Position numbers and translations under genes: made by a program. This document shows positions 35,450 to 44,331 of a DNA stretch of 64,000 bases, in pieces (the first letter of the stretch is position 1; each line of letters opens with the position of its first letter). This DNA comes from Theocolax elegans (taxonomy: Eukaryota; Arthropoda; Insecta; Hymenoptera; Cerocephalidae): positions 25,479,058 to 25,543,057 of the forward strand of contig CM047426.1 in NCBI GenBank assembly GCA_026168455.1, given 5' to 3'. Under the pieces are notes generated by a model. It saw only the letters and a program-made list of their open reading frames with translations. It was not told the origin of the DNA and did not search any database.

Positions 35450-35751
35450 TGGCGTAAGTTTATCCCATACTTTTCCAAACTTGTCCCACATTTAAATGTG
35501 TGAGTTGTCAAGTTTGGGAAAGTCTCATTGCCCAAGTTGCGCCAACTTTATACAAACATAACTTGGGCCAAGTTTGGCACAAACTTTCACATTTTTACGC
35601 GGGCTGTTTTGTCTGTGCTTTCGTTATCAAATATTGATTCTAAATATAATTTAAACATGTTAATGCCTGGCCACTTTACACAGTTGCTAAAATAACAATT
35701 TTCTGTCAGTGTTTCACATCATATTCAGGCAATCTTTGTACGATTACATTT

Positions 35752-36382
35752 TTACTAACAAGGGAAGAACTTGACCTCCGGGAAACGAATCTTATCCTAA
35801 CATTAGCATGTCTTTTGTAATATAAAAATGATCGGCGACGCAGCGGTTTCTAACGAAGTTCGGGGAGTAAAGAACCACTGTTTTGTCTGTGCTTTCGTTA
35901 TCAAATATTGATTCTAAATATAATTTAAACATGTTAATGCCTGGCCACTTTTCACAGTTGCTAAAATAACAATTTTCTGTCAGTGTTTCACATCATATTC
36001 AGGCAATCTTTGTACGATTACATTTTTACTAACAAGGGAAGAACTTGACCTCCGGGAAACGAATCTTATCCTAACATTAGCATGTCTTTTGTAATATAAA
36101 AATATGAAAAAAGCAAAGTTATTACTTGCCAATGGCCACTTTTACGGAAGTTATTCGGCATCCAATAATAATAGCAGTAAAAATTACTCTCACTTTGATT
36201 GCTTATAACTCGAAAACGAATATTCATAGGAAATCATTCCAAAAAACTAAACGATAGTTGAGTTCAAGTAGATATGGTTTGAATAAAGAAACTTAAGAAA
36301 AAAGCTTAAATAATGCTTAAATTGCTCAATTTTGAGCAAAGTTATGAAGAAAATAAGAAATTAAAGAAATTTTACCCAAAAT
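35752..36382. mobile_element. Foldback-type MITE left arms (duplicated partial copies)
   Basis: AACAAGGGAAGAACTTGACC and TCCGGGAAACGAATCTTATC occur at about 35757 and again at about 36030. The second continues through ATATGAAAAAAGCAAAG, CCAATGGCCACTTTTAC and AGTTCAAGTAGATATGG. It is cut by the palindromic element at 36383. Confidence 0.75.
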
Positions 36383-37029
36383 TTATAAAATTTCTTAGAC
36401 GTACATTTTAATATTTAAAGTTTCTGGTAAAAAAAAACGAATTAATATTTATTTAATATCATTATTTATACCTGAAAAAAATTCATACATATGTTTTGCA
36501 AAAAGATCCAATGTCCAAGGTGAATTTCTTCAAGTCGTCGCATCACGACATTCCAAGTCGACGTTGAGGGTTAGACTGACGCATCGACGTTTAGTAAAAT
36601 TTCTTAGTAACCGATAAACAAGAAGTCATTTGTTCATGGTGGTCAAGCAAATTTACAAAAATTCCTTAGCAACCAACAACAAATGACTTCTTGTTATCGG
36701 TTACTAAGAAATTTTGCTGAACGTCGATGTGTCTGTCAGTCTAACCCTCAACGTCGACTTGGAATGTCGTGATGCGACGACTTGAAGAAATTCACCTTGG
36801 ACGTTGGATGTTTTGCAAAACATATGTATGAATTTTTTCAGGTATAAATAAGGTGATATTAAATAAATATTAATTCGTTTTTTTACAAGAAACTTAAATT
36901 ATTAAAATGTCTAAAGAAATTTTATAAAGTGTAGGTAAATGTAACCTACACTTGTGCCACACTTCAACAACTTTCCCCATATTTCTCTCAACATAAGTTA
37001 ATTTATAATAACTTTTATAATGTTTGGCG
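36383..37029. mobile_element. Second, left-truncated copy of the palindromic element
   Basis: Starts inside the left arm (TTATAAAATTTCTTAGACG) right after foldback-family sequence ACCCAAAAT, and keeps the full right arm. Its right flank matches that of the first copy through GGGCTGTTTTGTCTGTGC. Confidence 0.85.
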
Positions 37030-37255
37030 TAAGTTTATCCCATACTTTTCCAAACTTGTCCCACATTTAAATGTGTGAGTTGTCAAGTTTGGGAAAGTCT
37101 CATTGCCCAAGTTGCGCCAACTTTATACAAACATAAACTTGGGCCAAGTTTGGCACAAACTTTCACATTTTTACGCGGGCTGTTTTGTCTGTGCTTTCGT
37201 TATCAAACAATTTTCTGTCAGTGTTTCACACGTCTTCATATTCAGGCAATCTTTA

Positions 37256-37930
37256 GGAAGAACTTAACCTCCGGGAAACGAATCTTATCCTAACATTAGC
37301 ATGTCTTTTGTAATATAAAAATATGAAAAAAGCAAAGTTATTACTTGCCAATGGCCACTTTTACAAAAGTTATACGACGTCTAACAATATTTGCAATAAA
37401 AATTACTCTCACTTTGATTGCTTATAACTCGAAAACGAATATTCATAGGAAATCATTCCAAAAAACTAAACGATAGTTAAGTTCAAGTAGATATGGTTTG
37501 AAAAAAAAAACTTAAGAAAAAAGCTTAAATAATGCTTAAATCGCCCAATTTTAAGCAAAGTTATGAAGAAAATAAGAAATTAAAGAAATTTTACCCAAAA
37601 TTTAATATGAATAATTTATTGTTTCTTTTAGTCTTCGATTCTTCAATTTCTTATTTTCTTCATAATTTTGCACAAAATTGAGTAACTTAAGCTTCTTTTT
37701 TCAAAGTATATCTACTTGATCTCAATTTTCTTCTGATTTTTGGTTTGAGTATGTATCTATTAAATAATGATAAATAATTTTCATTAAAATAATTGGTAGA
37801 TGTCGAATAACTTTCGTAAAAGTGGCCATTGGCAAGTAAATACTTGGCTTTCTTCATATTTTTATATTACAAAAACATACCACAGTTAGGATAAAATTAA
37901 TTTCCCGGAGGGAAAGTACTCCCCTTGTAA
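37256..37930. mobile_element. Foldback-type MITE, near-complete copy
   Basis: Left arm 37256-37600 (CCTCCGGGAAACGAATC, TTGCCAATGGCCACTTTTAC) mirrors right arm 37612-37930 (AAAGTGGCCATTGGCAAGTA, CCCGGAGGGAAAGTACTC, CCCCTTGTAAG). The leftmost bases are deleted relative to 36030. No coding. Confidence 0.85.
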
Positions 37931-38402
37931 GTTGTCTCTAGTAAGGTTGGGCAAAGAAGATCCTAAAAAAGTTATAGCGTACTATACGTATCAATACGTA
38001 TTGGATGTTAGACTATTGGATATTCATTAATAGTTAATAAATCAATTATTTATATAAATCTCGTATATTAAGTGTAGATAAAGGAAATATGATAGTCAAA
38101 TTATAGGAATTTATATTTAAAAATATAAAAATTTTCTGCAATTATGAAACTAAAAAACTGAAAACATTCATACGTGACCATTGAATAAAAGAAGCTAACA
38201 AAGCGACTTCTTATAAATAAAAAATTTTAAATTATAGTTAAAAATTTATTATGATTTTTAAAAAACAATTTTGAAAAAAAATCAATCCAAGTAGAAGAGC
38301 GTTGCAGAGTTTTTTTTGGAAAAATTCAATCCATTCTAAATTGAAAATAAATAGGGATTCCAATTTTTGCAAAAATATTTTAATTACTTATTTTCTCTTT
38401 GC
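37931..38402. other. AT-rich, no gene seen
   Basis: Nothing recognisable. Confidence 0.5.
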
Positions 38403-38809
38403 TCATCACCCCGTATACCCATTAAACGGATTTTTACAGGGACACCCCTACCACCTATGTGTGGGGGTGAAAACATTCCAATTTTTCCCATCCCGGTTCC
38501 CACCGTCTCGCATTCGCCCGGGGTTATGCCCGTGAGGAAGGGAAAACCTTGTAGGAAAACCTTCCCCCGAAACGTCCGGTGTATTGAAACATTCTGTTTA
38601 GATGTTCAGGTCACCTTTCGTAGGCCCAAACACCCAAACCGAATGTTCCACATCTTCCGCTCACGTTGTGAAGTGTGGAAAAAACCTAACCGATCCCGAA
38701 AGCCGCAGAAGATAATGGTGTCACCCATCCAAGTGCCAACCGCACTCAGTGCTGCTTAACTTTCGTGATCGGCCGAGGTGCGTCTCCGCCACTCCGCCAC
38801 CATGTCGGT
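38403..38809 (-). mobile_element. 5S rRNA-headed SINE (SINE3-like), best-preserved copy
   Basis: On the minus strand the head (38809-38717) reads GGCCGATCACGAAAGTTAAG, then CAGC, GCGGTT and GCACTTGGATGGGTGACA. These are the 5S rRNA internal-promoter segments: the A box AGTTAAGCAGC, the intermediate element and the C box CTTGGATGGGTGAC. The body then shares about 300 bp with the copies at 6449 and 57384. SINE3 elements are transcribed by Pol III from such a 5S promoter. The head is far from identical to a real 5S gene, so it is not a 5S rRNA gene. Confidence 0.85.
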
Positions 38810-38811
38810 TT

Positions 38812-40306
38812 TTAACTACTTATATTTATTACGACAGATGAAATGAAATAAAAGTCACATTTGATCCGCTTAGTTATAACTCTTTAACGGTCAGATGTTA
38901 AATATAAAAACTTATTAATAAATCGTTAATTTTATATTTTGGTGGTAGCTGCAAACGCAAATACTGTGAGTACCGCTACTCCCAGCTAATACACAGTTAG
39001 GTGGTCTCAGCGTGCAAAACTTCGAAAATCCAATTTTAATTGTACTATGTTCTTTTTTAAAAGATGGAAATATTTCTTTTAATAACAGAAGTCGTTTCTG
39101 GATCTCATTTTTTTTAAAATAAACTTTATATTCAACAAAAAAGAGGACTTTGAAAATACCACTTTCTTCAAGCAATTCCAAATAAATTGATTTGATAATA
39201 TTAAGTTAAAGAAAACTAGATTAAATTGTGAATGCGATAAAATCAAATTTACTGGTAATACTAGTAATTTAGAATCATTTAATGTTTCGTGCATGTAGTG
39301 TTACAAGTAGGTAGCGTATATATATGATATACGAGCGCGCCATTTTGCATTACTACGATGACAAATTATTTCTTTAAAAAATCGCTTACATCGCGAATTT
39401 GTATCAAAATGTAGTTATATACGCATATCAGATATTCCAAAATTATTTTTTAACATACCATCCTAATTAATTATTTGATCTTTATACATTTTTGCTAAAG
39501 TCTTCCTGCATAAAGTGCATATAAGTTCATAGTTACTTAAATTAGGGAATAATTTTTGTAGTTTTCCAGTAACGTGAGTAAGAGACTTTGTTCTATTATA
39601 ATTTGTTATTTTTAGTGGATGGCAACATCTACTATAACTTGGTTACGTTTCAGGAAAAACCATTTTAATTATTTATATTAATATATAATTACAATTATAA
39701 TTATTCATTAATATAACTAAATATAATTATCACATTTAAAATTATAAATAAGGTAATTAGCGTTTCATAAATCGAATTTCAAGATAACCCTTACTTAACT
39801 GTACAGAGTTCAAGTTTTATGACTAGAAAGATAATCTACGCGCGCGTACTTCAAAATATGAAATTTGTTTCACCGTCAATATCGCCATGTATCATGATGT
39901 AACACTTCGAACGTGCGGTGAACTCGACAGTTCGATATATCGAAAACATTGGTCTTTGTGTTTCGATAAAATGATCTCATCTGTTAGTCTGCTACTTCTT
40001 CAGTATTCAAAATATGAAGAAAATTGATTAAAAAATAATAAAGTACGTAATTTTATTATTAAAAATTCTCCAAAAGATATTGGATTCTACTTTTTGGTTT
40101 GCATACTAAATGACAGATGACATAAAAACAAATCTTGGAAACTTCTATTAGAGGATTAAAGGATCAAGTGTCTTGTGCGTCAAATCATTAATCAACATAA
40201 AAATTTTAATTTTTTAAATTGTCTTACAATTTTAAAATGGATACCAATGAAGAATTGAAAATAGAACCGTAAGAATTGTAACGATTTCCTTACAATCTTG
40301 TTTTTA
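38812..40306. other. AT-rich, no gene seen
   Basis: No supported feature; the short frames on the minus strand at 38915-39294 are A/T-composition artefacts. Confidence 0.5.
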
Positions 40307-40497
40307 ACGTTGCTCTTTTTATGCTCCAAAATAAGTGCTAATCAGCGACGGAGGTCATACCATGTCTTTCTGAAAGTTATTGTTAAGAATACATTCCCTA
40401 GTGGTGTTTGTATCATTCGGTCGAAGTCGGGAATCGAACTTGGGACCTCCAAATTACGAGCCCAACGCCCTAACCGACGAGCCATCGCAGACCTCAA
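40307..40497 (-). mobile_element. tRNA-derived SINE, most complete copy
   Basis: Minus strand: A-box-like TGGCTCGTCGGTTAGGGCG (40485-40467), anticodon-loop-like GGGCTCGTAATT, B box AGTTCGATTCC (40440-40430), then the SINE body (ATGATACAAACACCACT, TATGACCTCCGTCGCTGATT, GCATAAAAAGAGCAACG). The head resembles a tRNA with CGT at the anticodon position (Thr-like), but pairing is poor, so it is not a working tRNA. Confidence 0.85.
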
Positions 40498-40578
40498 TTG
40501 ATTTTATTATAAAAAATATTATTATTTAAATATATTCAATATTTAGAAAAAATATTAAATATTTAGATTTTAAACAAT

Positions 40579-40806
40579 TTATTTATTTATTTACTCCAGA
40601 GTAGTACAAATACATTAATACATGGATTAAATTAACGTCGTAAATATTAAACGCCGCCAATAACCACTTATAATCCTGCAGAGGAAAATTAAATTTCCTG
40701 TTCGCCGGTCTGGATAACAACAGATATAAATATAAACTAATACAACATATACCAAACAAAAAAGAAAACATTATAATTATAAAATGCATTCATACTAATA
40801 CAAAAC
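40579..40806 (-). mobile_element. 3' end of a non-LTR retroelement
   Basis: Minus strand ends TACTACTCTGGAG followed by (TAAA)4, a typical non-LTR 3' tail. Upstream lies GACCGGCGAACAGGAAATTT and TTTCCTCTGCAGG, shared with 17341-17412. The other part of the same element is at 42177-42785, and the hAT MITE sits between. Confidence 0.6.
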
Positions 40807-40814
40807 ATTCATAC

Positions 40815-42168
40815 TAGGGCTGCCGATTGGATTCGAATCTTTGAGTATTTCAAGATTCGGATACCCGAAATCCGGATAGATCCGAATCTCAGATTCGTAG
40901 ATCCGGATACTCTAAAGTATCCGGATCTTATACGGATCCAAGATTCGGATCTTACGGATCCAAGATCCGGATCGTACGGATCCGAGATCCGGATCTTACG
41001 GATTCGAGATCCGAATCCTGTAAATAACGTTTCCGGACCGTTTATCTTGTAAATTACAGTTATTAATAATTACCTAAATATTAGAAGTGAGCGAGTACCC
41101 GAAATTTCGAGTTACTCGGCCCAAAAACTCAACTCGACGATTTGGATTCATGAAAAGTAAGCAAGCTTTAAGCGCTGATATCTTTGGTATCAATTAGTCG
41201 ATTTAAGCGTACTTAGAAGCGATTAAAAGCTCTCGGGAATACGAAAAAAATTCTAATTCAATCCAAAATTCAATTTGTTTCATGGAAAAGACCAAAAATT
41301 CGCATTGTTATGAACAATTGAACTTGATAATAAAATGTAGAAAAGTACATTGCATTAAAATGAACATTGCACCTAATCAACAATCAAAAGCATTACCGTG
41401 TTATTCTTTTCTGTTAGAAAAGCAAAAAATTAAGAAAATACCTTTGGGTAACGGATTTTATCTGAACTCTGAGATATGTTTTTTCAATATATATATTAGA
41501 TTAGAACTTACAATTGACATGCTACTATGGATACTTAATATTACACTGTATTATGTAATGTTTCAATAAAACTTTTTAAATATGGTTGAATAATTGGTTT
41601 ATTTAATGATGCTTTATCTGCATGTACAATTTTGAAAAAGTTAAATGTAATTATTTGAACATACTAAACATTTAGTGTCTACGGTAGCATGACAATTGTA
41701 AGTTGTAATGTTATTCGATTATAATCTAATTATGTATCTCACGTAAACATGTCCGTATTAAATTTACTTGTATTGTGAATCCGCATCGTGAAATCATTCA
41801 AGTGTTAACGCTCATCGTGCGTAGTAATATTCACCGAGTAAGTGGTTACTTATTTATATAATTATGGTGCGAAAAAGAAGTTGGGTGTGGACTCACTGCA
41901 CTAAACAAATATAACAAATCAAAATAGAAAATTACTTACATAAATTATATTTTTTGTTACTTTGTTTTGCTTTCTGTATTAAACTTGTATTATGAAAATT
42001 TGTTATGAATCGTATTATTTTATGTTATTATGTAATTGTATTATTATGTTGTTTTGTAATTCTACTATTATGATACTCTAAAGTATCCGGATCTACGAAT
42101 CTGAGATTCGGATCTATTCGAATCTCGGATATCCGGATCTCCGAATCTTCGGATAATCGGCAGCCCTA
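40815..42168. mobile_element. Non-autonomous hAT-type transposon, 1354 bp
   Basis: Terminal inverted repeats begin TAGGGCTGCCGATT and end AATCGGCAGCCCTA, extending to about 100 bp with subterminal repeats of GATCCGGAT and AGATTCGGA words. It is flanked by a perfect 8-bp target-site duplication ATTCATAC at 40807-40814 and 42169-42176. Eight-bp duplications are the hAT hallmark. The interior is A/T-rich, and its 95-codon frame (41282-41569) shows no transposase motif, so it needs a partner transposase. Confidence 0.93.
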
Positions 42169-42176
42169 ATTCATAC

Positions 42177-42785
42177 ATACATACATACAGGAATAACAGA
42201 ATCCAAAACGGACTTCCAGTCATGAATCACATCATTCCTCTTATTTTCATTCATTCTAGATTGGGTAACGTGAGTCCTTCGAGTCTCGACGTACCAACAT
42301 TATTAAACAAAAAATATATTTATAGACTCTTACATAATTTCGTTAAACACAATATAAAACTTACAATATTTCTATAATTGAATAATATTACAATATTAAG
42401 AAAATTATTACTAACAGTCCATATTCTACATTTTGTATTAGCAGCTAATAAGTTACAAGTCTATTGCGTTAACTAAAATTATATTGCAACGTTCACTAAT
42501 TCTATTGTCAATCAATTTTCACTTTTAAATTTTCTTTATTCATTATATCGCAACCAATCCTTTAATTTATTAATGTCTGCTTTCTTCCGTATATTGAGAG
42601 TTTTAAGATCACTTGGTAATTTATTAAAAATATTTATTGCTTTGATATAACTGTTTTTAGTATTAACAGTTTTACGATATTTTGGAGGAATTATTATTTT
42701 GTAATTAATAAATAAATTTAATACCGAACTCGCGTTTCGACGGGACATGCGTCTGTATTTTGCAGTAATGGCTTTAAAAACTCTG
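42177..42785 (-). pseudogene. Non-LTR reverse transcriptase C-terminal tail and 3' UTR
   Basis: Minus-strand frame from about 42785 to 42536 reads AKYRRMSRRNASSVLNLF, then IIIPPKYRKTVNTKNSYIKA and INIFNKLPSDLKTL, then KLKDWLRYNE and a stop. This resembles the tail after the RT domain in insect Jockey/CR1-like elements (...P.YR...KSF.Y...K.(Y/W)N.LP..LK...F...L..WL). The 3' UTR continues to the hAT insertion point and resumes at 40806. RT core motifs are absent. Confidence 0.5.
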
Positions 42786-43111
42786 TTTCAACCGAGGCCC
42801 ATTTAAATTTTGTCCCGCATTTGGGTACTACCTTATATACCTATTGTTGCCTTATATACATATTGTTACCTTATATATTCTACATTAAAAACGCACACTT
42901 TTTTTCTTTAGCATTTTTTTATAAATCAAAAATTGGCGGAGATATTTTCAATCGAAAAATGGTCAATTTTTTACGAAGTTGTTTATAACTTTAAATGAAA
43001 TTGTAGATAGTTAAATCCTACTAAACTATTGAAAGTCTTAAACCCGATAGTTATTTCTTAGGATAAGTTGCAGGAAGAAAAAATATATATTAGAGTGAAC
43101 TACTATATACC
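42786..43111. other. AT-rich, no gene seen
   Basis: Contains short direct repeats TATACCTATTGTTGCCTT and TATACATATTGTTACCTT near 42838-42870. Nothing else. Confidence 0.5.
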
Positions 43112-43497
43112 TTAACGGGATGTCGGACCCAAGTTACAGGGATCTACACCTTTCAATATAAGAATTATGTTGGAAATCTTGAATTAAAAATCTGAAAAAA
43201 TTCATATCGATAGTTTAAAACAAAAACGAGGGATAACGTTTTTATTTTTTAAGATAAAATTATTTTTTAATAATAATTGAATAAACAATTTTGGGTTGTT
43301 AATTAATGATCGAAAAAGGCACGAATTTTCAACGCAAAAATCAAAAATAAATTACACATTTAAAAATCTGAAAAAATGTGAGTATAATGTTTAAAACATG
43401 CCTAAGGACATGGCGATCAGGAATTTAAATAAAATGTATTCTTTTGTTATAAAAAAATATTAAAAATGACCATTTTTTGAGTCCGACATCCGCTTAA
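43112..43497. mobile_element. TTAA-flanked MITE, about 386 bp
   Basis: TTAA then CGGGATGTCGGACCC at the left; GAGTCCGACATCCGC then TTAA (43494-43497) at the right. The 15-bp TIRs are imperfect. The tetranucleotide duplication suggests a piggyBac-type mechanism. It lies directly left of a hAT transposase relic. A second copy is at 1-93. Confidence 0.82.
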
Positions 43498-43505
43498 TAA
43501 AACTA

Positions 43506-44047
43506 AAAAGTAAATTGGAAATTATAAGTTCTTCGATGTCATTAAAATATTTGAAACTAGTTATCGATGAAATAATAAAAGCCCTAATTACTCAATTTTC
43601 TAAATTTTTTGATTTTTCTTTAAATTAATCTGAAACAACTATCATAGCAACATGTTCAAAACCTAAATATAAATTAAATTGGCTTACAGATTTCAATGAA
43701 AAAACATCTACTTACATTAAAACTATGTTCGTCGATGAAATGAAAATAAATTATAAAGACGAAAATGTCACAATTTGTTCTAACAACAAAAAAAGCGAAA
43801 TTGGAATCCAACAGATTATAGAAATTGAAGCTAATTGTTTTGGGAACAATAAAAATGATTCAATGAATAAATTAACATTTTTCCCCACAATAAAAAAAAC
43901 TATTCTTAAAGTTTAATAATAACTTATGTTCTCCAGCGATTATTTTCAATAGGAGGTTATATATTAACACCTCATAGATGTATTATGACTGATGAAACCT
44001 TTCAGATGATAATAGAGCTTTGTGGAAATAAATATTCCCGTAAGTGA
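43506..44047 (+). pseudogene. hAT transposase C-terminal relic
   Basis: One frame from 43506 reads MSLKYLKLVIDEIIKAL and SKFFDFSLN, then a TAA (43626), then TIIATCSKPKYKLNWL (fits the 'A..LHPRFKL.WL' block of hAT transposases), DEMKINYKDENV and LTFFPTIKKTILK, ending at 43916. The frame then shifts, and 43925-44047 reads YVLQRLFSIGGYILTPHRC, then MTDETFQMIIELCGN and a stop. This is the hAT dimerisation segment (V.RLFS.GG.(I/V)LTP.R..(M/L)T...F..L...). The N-terminal zinc finger and catalytic core are missing or cut off by the MITE at 43112-43497. Confidence 0.8.
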
Positions 44048-44246
44048 CTTAATTGTATACAATTATTATAAAAATATTGTATTATAATATTGTATATTAT
44101 AATATTGTATATTGTAATATGTATTATAATATTGTAATATTGTATACAAATATTAAATTGTATTATATAAAGCATAGTTTATTTAACAACGCTTAAGTCA
44201 AAAAATTTTAATATCAGATTATGCATTACTTTTGGTGAGATCTAAC

Positions 44247-44323
44247 CAGAGGTTGGCAAGTATTTGACCGCAACTTTTCGATTTTTCTACGAAAAGTTGC
44301 GGTCGAATACTTGCCCACCTCTG
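44247..44323. mobile_element. Short perfect-hairpin MITE with hAT-like end
   Basis: CAGAGGTTGGCAAGTATT, then TGACCGCAACTTTTCG pairs with its inverse across a loop of about 8 nt (35 of 36 or so positions). hAT ends commonly read CAG(A/T)GGT.GGCAA. An 8-bp target duplication is not convincing. It lies 200 bp after the hAT relic's stop. Confidence 0.65.
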
Positions 44324-44331
44324 GTTTAGAA

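Larger units (their letters stand above)
34659..37930. repeat. Cluster of staggered duplications around long palindromes
   Basis: Pairs seen: 34659-34707 with 35829-35877 (offset 1170); 34807-35631 with 36383-37207 (offset 1576); 35604-35829 with 35878-36103 (offset 274); about 36036-36395 with 37256-37612. Copy (i) ends at 35877 and the next begins at 35878. The pieces are the same few modules in a shuffled order, with mostly one-base differences. This fits template switching at hairpins, or misassembly. Confidence 0.88.

Noticed and set aside
37075..37293. 72-codon plus-strand frame
   Set aside because: It lies within the duplicated palindrome flank; the matching copy at 35.5 kb does not preserve it.
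38302..38759. 77- and 130-codon plus-strand frames
   Set aside because: They lie antisense through the 5S-headed SINE body.
38717..38809. Genuine 5S rRNA gene
   Set aside because: Only about 90 bp resemble 5S, with many differences, and it continues into a dispersed repeat with two other copies.
40430..40485. Functional tRNA gene
   Set aside because: A and B boxes exist, but the cloverleaf stems do not pair and a SINE body follows directly.
40298..40501. 67-codon plus-strand frame
   Set aside because: It is the antisense reading of the tRNA-derived SINE.
41282..41569. Transposase in the hAT-type MITE
   Set aside because: The 95-codon frame has no hAT motifs and mixed composition; the element is non-autonomous.
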